Assembly (NCBI GenBank): GCA_002633005.1
Contig: NMRA01000047.1
Coordinates: 188,913-252,912, forward strand
Length of the DNA: 64,000 nucleotides
Direction of reading: 5' to 3'
Source: Phoronis australis
Taxonomy: Eukaryota > Phoronida > Phoronidae
A program made the translations under genes and the position numbers. Position 1 is the stretch's first letter. Each line of letters opens with the position of its first letter. Positions 34,048-46,190 of this stretch are shown here, in pieces. Under the pieces are notes generated by a model, which ran no database searches, was not told the DNA's origin, and saw only the letters and a program-made list of their open reading frames with translations.

Positions 34048-34233
34048 TTGATCAAACACAAGGGGTCTATTCATACTTTGAGATTCAAAAGTTGTAACCA
34101 GTCTTTATATCAGATTGATCAATACTTTAGTGACATTCTACAACAAGTGAGAGCTGTATGTGATCTTGTTTTAAATTATGTTGCCAGTGCTGATTCGAAT
34201 GGGTATTCCCCGGAGGAGCATCCTGATTCACAG
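34048..34233 (+). other. Candidate exon with GTGAGT donor
   Basis: The open frame Q-S-L-Y-Q-I-D-Q-Y-F-S-D-I-L-Q-Q-V-R-A-V has protein-like composition and ends at ACAGATTG|GTGAGTGT. No acceptor is clear. Spliced directly to the first NSUN7-like coding exon its frame would not be kept, so if real it is untranslated, alternative, or part of another gene. Confidence 0.2.
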
Positions 34234-34492
34234 ATTGGTGAGTGTCCATTGTTTTGATTTAACTGCGCAACGTGTCACACACAATCTTAAGTTGCATGCG
34301 AATTGTTAAGTTATGCCTTCTTGTTTTCAATATTAATTGTGTCGGAATAGAGTTCACATGTGTTCAGGTGTTAGTAATTGAAATAATTCCATTCATTCTT
34401 GTTGTGTCTTACTAATTGAAGTTGGTCAATTTTGACCTTCCAAACGTGCGTTCAGTGCAACTTTAAATAACATGCTTTAAATGATTGTGACT

Positions 34493-34722
34493 GCATGTGC
34501 GCACCCAGCCTTTCGGGGGGGGCTCAAATTTCTGGCGATATGGACCTTTTGCTGACAAAAAAGCGGGAGGACTACAAAAAAAGGGGTACCACTTTCACTG
34601 TGCGTCTGCCAGTGTGCCTTTTCAGTGGACTTTTTGTTTCTCTGAGGCGAACCTTTTTGCCCACTTCGCCAAATCATGGGGGCTCATTCAAGCCTCCCAA
34701 GCCCCCCTGGGTGCACGCATGG
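34493..34722. mobile_element. Miniature element with GCACCCAG inverted ends
   Basis: The left end CATGTGCGCACCCAGCC … GGGGGGGGCTCA pairs with the right end, whose reverse complement is CCATGCGTGCACCCAGGGGG. About 230 bases, no coding capacity. Confidence 0.5.
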
Positions 34723-36481
34723 ACTGCTTTTGAAGAACTTTTTCGACTAAAAAACTTTAGGAATTTCGGTCTTAAGGTGCAAACTATAAAATAATAAGGT
34801 TGTTCAAACACTGATGCTCAGCAGACACGGCTGAACCATTTGAAATATGTCTCAAATTTGCCAATATCATGAACCATTCCATCATATCTCCATGAGCCTT
34901 TTTTAGAACAATAAGGTAAATCCATTGTTTATACACGCATAACTGTTCCAAAATTGGCCCACTCTTCATATCAGTCAATTTTACGGTAAATGAGCTTTTA
35001 CCTTTTTTTGACAGCAGATCCTATATAAGTAGACATGGGAAGGTCCTTTTTGAGAACAAAACTAGGAAACATCCTGGGCCCTCATTCATCTGAGGGGAAA
35101 GGTGCCTGTGCTTTCTGTTAGGGGAATTATTTGGTACGAGGAGAAAATTCTACCTCCCGATCACTATCAATAGTACCCCGTCCCTCCACAAATCCTATAG
35201 TCCCTGCACCCATGTTTTCATTTAGAGCTCTGATATCATCAATGAATGTATGCCTTGCATTCTCAGTGAGTGGTTTATTTTTACTAAAATCACTATTGTA
35301 GAAAATTTTCGTGACTACATGCAGATAACGTTATTTGAAAGGACATCCTGCACATGCAGGGGTCATTTTAGAAAAACGTGGGTATGATTGAATTGACCCA
35401 CACGGCCTCAAGCTGGAGATCAATTTAGATCTGTGGACCATGTTTTAATTTTTATGTCCTGTTTCGCTTTCAATTTTAATCATGGGCCTGCAGGTCCAAG
35501 CTTTAAGCAAAGAAAATTTGGCAATGAAATTTTTGTACGTTGATGCGAGACATGCTTCTAAAATTATTCCTTGCATTATGGCAGCATATTTAATGCAAAT
35601 ATTGATGTTATGTACGTAGGGAATTATCGACAAGTTTGTGTTTTTATCCAAATATCTTATATAGATTTTAACTCATGATATAATTCAAAATATTCTGAAA
35701 GTTGAAAGCCTGTAGAATTTGATTTTTTACTTTGTACCAATCCACCATTAATTGAAACATGTGGTCATGTGTTTTCAGTAAAATTTACTGGAGCAAAGAA
35801 GAAAGGTAAATTCATAAGAAAATGATGGTATCAAGAACATGGGTAAATTTTGTTGGATAAATGTTCAAGGTAAACTTTCAAAAATGCTGAAACAGTTTTG
35901 AAATCATTTTGTTTTCATTTTATGTAAACTTTGCCCTGCTCGCAGAAAGGAATATTTTAAAAACAAACCCTAATAGCATTTTTGAAAACAATTCACTAAG
36001 TATAGTGTATGAAAGTTTCATATGGACAAATCAGTCATTTCTGAGATATAATGTTTCAAAGTTAGTCAAAATTAGACATTTTTCTAATGTCCTGCATGTA
36101 CATACACTGTAATCTTGAAATGTGCTGGTTCGTCATTTCCTCATACCACTTAATGTTTATGGTCTAGAGAATTAGTGTTATCTCAATACTGAAGTGTGAT
36201 TTGACTTCATCTAAGTACCATTTCATCAACCAGAATTTATGATATTTTAAGTGTTTATCTTTCTCTCGACCTGCTCAGTGTACAAGAGCTTATTGTGTAA
36301 AATTAGATAATGTCCAAATCTGGCTGTGTCTGTAATACTTTGACTTAGAAATGGCTGATCAGATCCAAGTGAAGATTTCAGATACTGCTCTTTATGCATT
36401 GTTCTCCAAAATGCTGGCTGGAATATTGTTCTTAAAAGGTCATGATCTGCTTAAATACTGCTATTGTTGGGTGGATAGACA

Positions 36482-36530
36482 TAGGCGGATTTAGGGGGGC
36501 CCGGGCCCCCTCCCTTTGCTTGCCGAAAAA
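36482..36530. repeat. GC-rich palindrome GGGGGGCCCGGGCCCCC
   Basis: GGCGGATTTAGGGGGGCCCG then GGCCCCCTCC is a compact GC-rich palindrome followed by an A-run. It is likely the end of a short interspersed element; no second copy was found in the window. Confidence 0.45.
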
Positions 36531-37463
36531 AAAAAATGTTGAGTTAATTAAAATTATATGGCCAAAACAAGATTTAAATGTGTGCAGTTTTAGTGTTTGG
36601 GGGTGGCTCATTAGTGACAAATTCGGAACACGGCGCAATCGTAACGGAACTCATGGCTAAGTATAGGCTCTCCCGCGATATCCCAGGCGACCGGCAGTGG
36701 CGCTGGGTACGACTCCGTTTCCGTTGTGTGCTCCACTGTACAATGAAGAAAATTACGTCATTTTTTAAAGAAAATGGAATCTGAGTAATGAAAAAAACAG
36801 AAGCTGCTGGTAAGATGTCAATTTTATGAATTGAAGCCTTAGTGAATCACTCAGAAACTCATAATTCTCTCTGTCAAACCTTAACTTAAGACGATTTCCA
36901 AAGCAATCGCATCATTATTGCCAACACAAAAAACGGATTTGGTCTTTTGGGCAATTGAACATTATTTTAACTACAACAAATTTGTTTCGAACTGATTGCA
37001 CGAAATATAAAACATGTAATAAGCATTACAAAAAGAAGGAGGTTTCGCGCGCAAACGCTGTGGACCATAAACAAGTAGGTCTCTAATTAGGAGTTACTAA
37101 ATCGTGGTGGTGCAGTGGTAAGGCACGCGCGCTCTATCCTCCATGTCATGCATGCAGTTCTTCCCGTTTGACACTTTCTCCATGTTTTTTTTGCCTTTTT
37201 TCTTGGATTAAATAGTTCGGAAATCAAGGAAAATGCTTGATTTTTAGAGGAAAAAACAGAAAAATTTCCTGGGCAGGAGGGGGGCAAACCCCCCTCCCGA
37301 CCTCCCCCTATTCAGTGCTATGCGGATCTACAATCGTGCTTTGAGCAAATCTTTACAGACAAAACGTTGGGCTCTCCCTTGTGATATCCTAGATGTGCCA
37401 CTGATAGAGTTCTGTAGTTACTACCTTTGACCAGAGATATAAAAACCCAAAGCTGTTGTTTTT

Positions 37464-38704
37464 AGGCGCCCACATATTTATGTGCGGACACATTTAATGC
37501 CGTCATCTCCGTCCGTCGGGGCGGCGTCCAAAACCCTTTGACATACTTTCATGAAATTTGGCACATGTGTTCCATTCATGAATGGGATGGCATGAGCGAA
37601 CTTTCGGACAGATTTGACTACCGGTGTGCCCCCTAGTGGCAATTTTAATTTTTTACGCTTACGTTTGTATCTTCAAAAGTCCTTAACGGATTTTCAGGAA
37701 ATTTAATGTGTAGGCACCTATTAGTGGGGTGACGCTTTCTTTCCATTTTTGGATGGATTCGATGTAGTTTGCGCCACCTAGTGGCCAATTTTACTGTTAT
37801 CGAGTCTTTTTTTGCGTCCACCCCTCTATCAACCAAACCGCTCAACTAGGATGATTGTGAAAATTGGCATTATGTGCTTACTATAAAGAGGACAGTTGAC
37901 GATGATTTTCCGACGATTTCGACTTCTGCGGTGCCTCCTTGTGGCAATTTTGTTTTTGTTGCGCCTATGGCCGTATCTCCTAAACCATTCGCAGGATCTT
38001 TACTTGTGTATTCATATGATGTTGACTATAGATGATGACGACTTTCCCACAGATCTGACTACTGCTGTGCCCCCTAGTGGCAATTTTAGTTTTTTACGTT
38101 TAACTCAGTGTCTTCAAAGATCCTCAACAGATTTTCATAAAATTTTAAATATAGGCATCTATTGGTGTGATGACGCTATCTTTCTGTTTTCGGATGGAAT
38201 TGGGGTATTTTGCACCACCTAGTGGCCATTTTTGCTGTTTTCAAATCTTGTTTTTGCCGTCCACCCCTGTATCAACCAAATCATTTTGAAAATTGGCATA
38301 TATGTTCTCAGTGTGAAGACGACCTTTGATGGTGACTGACTCCTGTGGCGCCTCCTAGTGGTAGTTTTATTTTGCGCCCATAGTTGTATCTCCCAAACCC
38401 ACTGCAGGATCTTTACTAAATTTACTAAGTGTACTTATATAAAGATAACAACAGACGACGACGACTTTAACGCAGATCCAACGGATACTCGACAGTGGCA
38501 ATATCATTTTATTCTGTTTTCCTTTGTTTCTCTGAAGTTCCTTGACAGATTTTTATGAAATATGGCATGTTCCTGTTTTTGGATGGATTTTATGTTTTTG
38601 CGCCATCTTAAGTGGCCATTTTTGTGATAGAAATAAATAACCCTAAAAGCACACCATTTGCAATGCAATCGTGGGTGCATTTCAACACTCCGTGTTGCTC
38701 TTGT
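37464..38704 (+). mobile_element. GCGCCCAC-ended element with about 430-base internal repeats, copy A
   Basis: It opens with GGCGCCCACATATTTATG, then GCCGTCATCTCCGTCCG, and ends with TCGTGGGTGCATTTCAACAC, then CGTTGCTCTTG-type text. The ends are short inverted repeats (GCGCCCAC / GTGGGTGC). The body repeats the phrase GCCCCCTAGTGGCAATTTT and related GCGCCACCTAGTGGCCA strings at about 430-base spacing. Each unit also carries 'ttttcatgaaattt', 'ggatggattcga' and 'tccacccctctatcaaccaaa'. A better-preserved copy lies at 56,631-58,110. No transposase is present. Confidence 0.8.
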
Positions 38705-41700
38705 TTGTTATTTTATTATAAATTACCAGTTCACGGGTTGTCTGCCAAACATTTTCTGGTATCAATTCTGGTGATTTTACCAGCTAAACATGAATACTCT
38801 GCCATTGTTTGACTGCGACGTCAAAGAAGCAGGCTTTATTTTGTGCTCTGAGGTTGATTTTGGAAAATCATTTTCAACGTCCTACTTCTGCATGTCGAAT
38901 GAGTGGCGTCCACAAATCAGACTATGCATTTTGATGAAAAATTGCAAATTTGCATTGACACAAAAATGAAATGACAATTTCAAGGTTTTGTGTACATGGC
39001 CTTGAATGTAACCAATTTGTTTTCACGAAAACCAACCAGCAAAGATTTCTGGAAAAGCCCTGTTGGAGCACCTTACTGAAGTCAGTTTGCATCCAAAAAG
39101 ATCACCCGGGGGATTCTTTCATAAAAAAGCGGTGCAGGTTTTTGGGAAAGCTCATTGCTGCCCAGAAGCTTCCTCATTCACCAGTGGCCTTTGTGTTGTA
39201 AGAGGAATGTGTTACATTGTCAGAAGCTTGCCAATGAAAAGGTGGCAGCGCTTCTGCAAATGATCAATTTGAAATATTTCAGCTGTTCTTTTAAAAATCA
39301 AAAATTAGGGAGACATTGATTATTATTTGCTTCATACTAGACTTATAAACCGATCAAGCCGTCATGGGACTGTTTCGAACCTTGTCTCTGAATGAGATCC
39401 AATGGGTAGCCCTAATTGAGGCACCACTTACCGGTATTTAGAAAAGATATTCATTGCAAAAGTTTTTCATAGCGATACATGTAATTAAAGTCTTCAGGTT
39501 TTAAGGTATATCCTTGCTTCAATTAATTTCAAAAAGTTTATTAATTGTTTGCTTTCATATTGACACACATTGTGCTTTCAAAGTAGTCTAACCCTATATT
39601 CAATATTTTCCCTGAACACTCCTGTTTTTAATTTATGAGTGAGCACCTTGGCAGCTTGTGTAGGCTGTAAGTGGCCAGGCTTTCAGTAAAATAATCCATT
39701 TGAGTACATTGTCATTGATTGCACTATGTAGATGTCTTATGTGATTTACTGATAGTCTGTCAGTAAAATTTCATATCTTTAGTCTTGTGTGTGCTGGAGA
39801 CTTGCATTAAGTTGTATTTTGAAATTCTTTCTTTTTAACATCAACATTCATGTTGTTGTTCACTTACGTAACTGTCAACTTTCATGAATTTTTTCAAAAA
39901 TGTGATGTATATACGTAGATTTGGTGATATTCTGCACACTTGTTTATAGTTTGGTTGCTAATTTACCTCCAAACAATGGAGAATGAGGACTTGGTACATA
40001 GTCTTAAAAACGACCCTAATGCTGATATCTCCACTGGTATTATGCATAGCAGACACATGCCATCTGATTGTAAGGCAGAGCGGATAACTGGTTTGCTGTC
40101 AAAAAGAATTCACATGATATTAAATTGTCACGGTGAAATATCATATATCTTACTCGCACTACATGTTTTTCAGTGTAAGATATATAATATTTCACAACCT
40201 AACATTGCTCATATGTGATTCATGCTTTCAAGCCATTATTTCTGTGGGGTCCACCGTGAACAACCAAACTTACCTGAGAATAAGAAATTCTTCAGGCTAG
40301 GAAAATTTCTCCTGTTTTGGAGACCACCAAAATGTATTCAACCTCAAGCACTGGACATTTTTATTAATTCTGTTTTCTGAGTACTGCTTAGGAAAAGATG
40401 ACAATCAAAAATTCTCACACAAGAACTTGTGCTTCGTATCGCACTTGAAAAATACTCAATACGCTCAATGTATTTGTAGTGATGACTTAATACTCAGTTG
40501 CGTTCACAATTTCATACCTTATTATACCGTGCGAGTAAATTGTTTGTGAAACCAGCAATCATATGTCTGAATAAATGAAATTTAATTTACTAAATGCACA
40601 TCGTGCAATTTATTATTGGAAAAATTTGCAGAGGACAATGACCTTTTTCACACCTTTATTGGAAAATTTCCGAAACGTTGACTGGTCCAGGACTGTAGAG
40701 AGTGATAAGTCTTAATTTTTTTTTCTTTTGTCACACTGAAAACTTACATGAACACTCAAGAATAGTTCTTGAGTTGGAAGACTTTTGAAGAGATGGTCAC
40801 CGTTTTTGAAGTACGTTTTGAAGAGACATTCATTATTTTTCGAGTATTTATCAAGTTGTTACTGTATGGAGTAAAAGTCTCTGCGTAACTGAAGTTTGGT
40901 GGTTCACCTTGGAAGATTATTTGACGTAATTGAAAAAATTACTTTCAGTGTATGGGTCTTTCAAATTTAATTGGTAAAAGAATTTCCATGTTCTTCTTGA
41001 ATACCCTGTTCACACCAAAGCAGTGATATCTTTCAAAGCCCATTTAAAGTTTATACTAATTAAAGCTTATACAGTAAAAGCTCACCAATTTAGGACACAA
41101 TAATGGCAGACAAATTTTTTATTATTTTTTCATAGATAATGTATAGCACCATTTGCTGTGTCATATCCAGGTTCTGTACTACAACTATACCAACAGATAG
41201 CATTTTGAAAAATTGTGGGCAATCAAAACAATGTCAGAACCCTTTCAAAATCAAAAAATGCAGTTTTTGTCAATTAGTTTTGTCCGAAATTTCATGAGAT
41301 TTTACTGTCAATCTGAACATTTGCTAACCAGTTTTAAAATTTGCGAGTTTTAAAATCTGTAGGGTTACAACCATCTGTGAGGTTGGTTTACGAGAGGGCA
41401 TAAGAGTTGTTACTCACTATGAACAGAGCAGCTGCAATAGTTTCAACTCCGTAGGTGGCCTGACTGCTGTCAATCTAGGAGACAGTAGCACACGCTGGGA
41501 GGCACTAAGGGGTGAATCCGAAAGTGACCCATGTAGTGAACCATGAGCTAGGGATACAAGAGTTACAACTGTAGATGTGAAGGCTAACAATTACATAACA
41601 GTTACACCTATAGAAATAATTACAACTGGGTTGGTCTGAACACAGCTTTAGTTCAATCTCCTGAGTAGTGACCTACTGGGTGGTTCACACATAAATCAGA

Positions 41701-42410
41701 CATTACCTCTTATTATTATTTTAACAAACATGTTTACTTGAGACCTTAATACTTTTGAGGAAAGCTTTTGTAAACTAAACAAATAGGAAATCCACACAAA
41801 TGTTTTCTGACATTCCTAAGTTTACAATATAGGTTATAAATCATATTCATTACCTGGATAAACAACTTCCCAACTTGTCCTTTATGTATATAGTAAATCT
41901 CTCTCCTTTAACTTATAATATGCATACAATAGACTATTCCATCAAATGACCTATTATCCTTTTCACAATTTCTTGCTTCATTAGTTTTTTCACAAATCAA
42001 ATCCCATATTATAAAGGTCAAAGGTCAACTCCACAGTTGGCATGCACACTGATTCTATCCAGTGCATAGCCATCATTGATAAAGAGTTGAGGCCAAGGCT
42101 AATCTTGTCAAAGACATTGTTGTGAGAGAACACTGAGGCAACCAGGTACCCTACATGTATGACCATTTAAGTTTTTGATAGGGTCTTTGTGCAGCAGGCA
42201 GCAGAAGAGTTAGTCAGACCCAGGAGCATAATTGTTTGTGGGGTCTACTTCTGAAATACCATAGCAGTGAGGAATGTGCTTGGGCAGGTCTGTTTGTACA
42301 TCAGTTCAAACTCTCACTGATTCAAATCTTTGTTATAAAAGTTCGGCATTTATATCTGTTTAGATATCTTATAGAAGCCGAGTAAGGGGCATGTGTTCTG
42401 AAGTCTCAAT
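38705..42410. other. No gene recognised; one AT-rich hairpin
   Basis: Long AT-rich stretch. GTGAAATATCATATATCTTA at 40,133 faces its imperfect inverted copy ending at 40,195. Phrases such as 'aatttaggacaca' and 'gtccgaaattt' near 41,090-41,290 recur at 43.2-43.5 and 59.9-60.1 kb, suggesting old repeats. No coding signature. Confidence 0.4.
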
Positions 42411-42414
42411 TGCA

Positions 42415-42512
42415 TAACCCCAACCCCAACGCTAACTCTCCCTAACTGAAACTCAAGCCCAACCCTAACCCCAACCCATAACCCCAACATTAACCCAACT
42501 CTTACCCTAACC
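42415..42512. repeat. Degenerate telomere-like tract (CCCTAA / CCCCAA)
   Basis: About 100 bases built from AACCCTAACCCCAACCC-type hexamers with many errors (CCCTAA, CCCCAA, GCTAAC, CATAAC). The strand shown is C-rich. It fits an old interstitial telomere-type repeat or a simple repeat that arose in place. Confidence 0.75.
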
Positions 42513-43189
42513 AGAGACCTCAAAAGGTACAATTGTGTGGTGAAATGTCTGTTGTTTTGAGTATCGTAACTTTGTAGCGGCAGGGGCAGTAGTCAGTTGC
42601 TGGTGATTGGAAGATTTTGTTACTTTTAGTTGACAACTATTCATTTCTCTCTTACAGAAATGTTTTTAAATTACTTTGCTTGCGGTCTGTAGCACCTATT
42701 ATTTTCGCTAGCACTTATGCCTGTAGCAGAGCTGTCTGGTGTAATGATGGGATTTTTCGGTGTACTGAAAAATTGCTTTCGCTTTGGCCACTTGCATGAA
42801 TTTTATGCCCTGTGTTTTCACCTATTTAGCACACAATGTAGCTGACCAATTTTGTTTCGCTAGAGGTTATAAAGCCTTGTAAAATAAATGACAATTTTGT
42901 TAATATTTTTTGTGTGAAATAAGTGAATTCAATGTAACTCTTGTAAATATTACCCCTAGTCATCCGGATATTCACCTAACCCTCATCACAGTTCTTCAGT
43001 CTTCTACCAGCTTTGCCAGTCGAGACTATTTTTTACTTCGCCATAATTTTTCCTCAAGAATGAGCAACAAGGGTGTCTCTGTGACCAGAAAGAGGGCTGG
43101 AGGGAGGGGCTCGATTTGTGTGGAGGCCCTGAGTACTGGGTCAGTTAGAGTAATGGATACGTAATTTTAAGCACTGGTGGTGTTACAGT

Positions 43190-43460
43190 AAAAAAATGAT
43201 TATTTTCTGGGAAGTCCAAGCTTGTCTCAAATTTTAAAATTAGGCAATATAAGTCATTCCAAATTCAAGAATCACTGGAAGGATGGCAAAATTATCCACT
43301 CTGTGGATTCAAAAAACATTATCCGAAATTTGAAAAATATGGTGAATGCCAAAAACATCCTTGTCTGAAATTGCAGAGTCGAGTGTATTCAATTTTTTGT
43401 GGTAGTTTCCTTGTCCCAATTCTAGAGACTGTCCCAAATTGGAGAACTTTTTCTGTAATA
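43190..43460. repeat. Dispersed repeat (related copy at 44.44-44.77 kb)
   Basis: Shares 'caaattttaaaattaggcaata', 'gtcattccaaa', 'aaatatggtga(a/g)(t/c)gcc', 'ttgtccc' and 'gag(a/g)actttt' landmarks in the same order with 44,440-44,770. No coding content. Confidence 0.45.
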
Positions 43461-43859
43461 TAGTTGTTTCATAGTTGCCTCCTATACCTGATTGGAAGAA
43501 AATTGTTAATTATATGTTATTGGTGAGTAATGATAGTATATTAGATGTCTGCTTCGTCCCATAAAGATATCTTGATTATCCTGCAGTTTACCTGTGGGCC
43601 TACCAGAGCTAAAAGGTTTATAAATCCTAAGGTATTAATAGGTATAGGGTAATTGTTAAAGACCACAGTCTCTTGGGTTTCAATAAATGCAGATAATAAG
43701 AGAATCCTTTTAGTAAGTGTAAGAAATTTGTTTACTGTACAAACAATTTGTTTTACAGTGACGCCATGAGGTGATTGGCCTTTTGACGGCTTGACGTAAA
43801 AAGTGTCAATATTTACCAGTCATCAAGAGTGTCTATAATTCATCAGACAATTCCGTAGT

Positions 43860-43968
43860 TCAGTTAGCCTGAGACAGCACGCGCTTCAGTGTTGCTTCAT
43901 AACCTTCAGGATAGATGACAGGATAGACGATAGACAACTGAATAGAAGAATAGCAACTTCAGCCAGGT
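43860..43968 (+). promoter_or_regulatory. Candidate 5' exon
   Basis: Sequence with a CCAAT-like GATTGGCC motif upstream (43,773) ends in a good donor, CAGCCAG|GTAGGTGG. It carries no coding frame. It could be an untranslated first exon of the NSUN7-like gene, which lacks a visible 5' UTR exon nearby. Speculative. Confidence 0.15.
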
Positions 43969-44439
43969 AGGTGGTTTTAGTACGAGATAAATGAAGTTGT
44001 GGCACATTTTAATTCCCACCTGGCCCTGATAGGAGTTAATGATTTGTTAAAGTGTGCTATGTGATATTACCATTTTTATTTGTTGGTGAAAAAATTCAAA
44101 TAAATATCAACTGCATAAGAAATCAGTGCCATTAGTAACAGATTGTCAGTTCTGGTCTAATGAAAGTGACATGCGTGCATGTTTTTGGAGTACTGGCTTT
44201 TGTTTAGTTCTTTCTAGTACACCTTTAGTTCGCCTTAGTCTTCATTTGGTTTTTTGTTTTCACAAACTACCGTTTATGAACGACATGTTAACTAAGTAAT
44301 ATCTCCTTGGAAACGAATGAAAAATGATAAACATCATTTGAGGATATCAACATGGAGTTCTCTCGGGAGAGAAAAAACAGCTATTCAAGAAATGGAAAAA
44401 AATTCTCCAGTTTGGGACTGTGAAGCATCAAATGTTTTG

Positions 44440-44770
44440 CTGGAGATTGTGCCAAATTTTAGAAATAGGCAATATTGGTCATCCCAAACTGACAGGAATT
44501 ATAATCAACAACAAAGTATCATTCACCTTGATGTGGCACATTATGGAGAGGTGATACAAATGCTGCATTGGTGGCTTAATGTTCCACCGTTTTAGCTTCT
44601 GACAAGTTTATTATCAGACTCTGCTTATTCAAGGTGCAGTATTTGACCTTTGACAAATATGGTGAGCACCAAAATTCCCCATGTCCCAATCATCAGAATC
44701 AAGAAATCTTGGCTTGAATTTTGGTGTCCCTAATTTTAGAGGCTTGAGAACTTTACCATAAACTATTTGA
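44440..44770. repeat. Dispersed repeat (related copy at 43.19-43.46 kb)
   Basis: See the related copy; order of shared landmarks is kept, with heavy divergence. Confidence 0.4.
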
Positions 44771-46115
44771 AAAGTTGTCCCTTATATATATTCAAATTTA
44801 TAGAATGTCCAATATTTTGGAGGGGATGTAATAATTGTCTTGCTAATACATAATTAGGGAGGCTCAGAAAGCTCTTTGTGTTAGAGAACATTATTTAGAG
44901 ATATGCTGCAGTGATATGTAACTTCATCCAATATATTTAATAAGGAAATATTTCCATGAATTGAAATTTGAGTTTGTGAAATTGGAGGCTCACAATACTG
45001 TTAACGCTCTTCAGTATAGCACCCAAGAAGGACGTGTGGAGTTTTATCGGTTTTGAAAAGTTCTTGACATAATTAAACATTGAAAAACAGTTGACCTTGC
45101 CATTACCATGATTGCACCGAATAGCTGTCCTAAAACAACTTTACTTTTGTAAAATCTCACCCTTTGAAAAATGGAAATTGCACTTTTGGCTATTTTTCAA
45201 GGAAATTGTAGAAAGTAGCCGTACCATCAATGTATTCTACTCTATGACCGCCCTCTGGTGGCTTTCCTGTACTCCAAGTCTTTTGCTCAGACAATGCAGT
45301 TAAATCAGATTTTAGCTTCAAGGCATGTATGGTACTTCTCAAGCCAGCATCAGTATTTCCAGTTTCATTCCAAATCAGTATAGCGTGACTTGGGATTTGC
45401 ACATTTAACTCAGATTTGTTGTTCAGCATTAAAGATGTGTTATTTCATTTCAAGTTTTAATTCCATTTATTGTGCAGTTTTCTGAGTGAGTCACTGAAAC
45501 TGTCCACGGCAAAAATCTTTTCGATTTACCTAAAGCAAACCGAATGAAATTCTGTTTCAACATAATTTCTTCTGAACAGTTGTCTTGAATTTTTTTGTTA
45601 ATTGATCTTACTAGTGAGTGCACGCAAGGGAGTGAATGAGAACCTGGATATAATGCGAAAGCAATTTCTGGGGCTGTGCTCATATTTTGAAAAAATTGTA
45701 GCACCATCAAAAAGTGATGGTATTCACAATTACTTTTTGACAAACTGAAATTTTACTTATTGTTTTCAGAGCATTACAAATCCTCGTCAATTCTAGACGA
45801 CAGTGGTTTCCAAATTCAGATCAGTTTAGTCCATTGTTAAGAGTTCTACAGGTTTTTGGGTAGTGTCACTACTCGCATTTCAATTATCTACCAGCCTTCT
45901 AGCTTTCCTCAGCCAATGTTTTATTGCACTGAAGTTATATATAATATCTAATGTGGAAATTGCTCTGCTCATAAAAGTGGCTTAAAGCAGTGTTCATGAT
46001 ATCGAAGGTTGATAATGCTTGCTGTTCTTGTATTAATCTCTTGGCAAAGTATACGGTGCGGTGAGATGGGATGAGGTTCTAATGACTTCATAGCCTTTTT
46101 GCCACATTTCATATA

Positions 46116-46190
46116 CATGGGCGGCGCACCATAGGGGGGGCTGGGGGGGCATAATAGCCCCCCAATTACTTCAGTGCTGCACCGCCCATA
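46116..46190 (-). repeat. GC-rich foldback element, copy 3 (reverse orientation)
   Basis: CATGGGCGGCGCACCATAGG then a G-run, with GCCCCCCAATTACTTCAGTG then CTGCACCGCCCAT at the other end. This is the reverse complement arrangement of copies 1 and 2. Confidence 0.75.

Noticed and set aside
37098-37135. tRNA gene or tRNA-derived SINE head (GTGGTGCAGTGGTAAGGC)
   Set aside because: It resembles an A box, but there is no B box, cloverleaf or 3' tail to support it.
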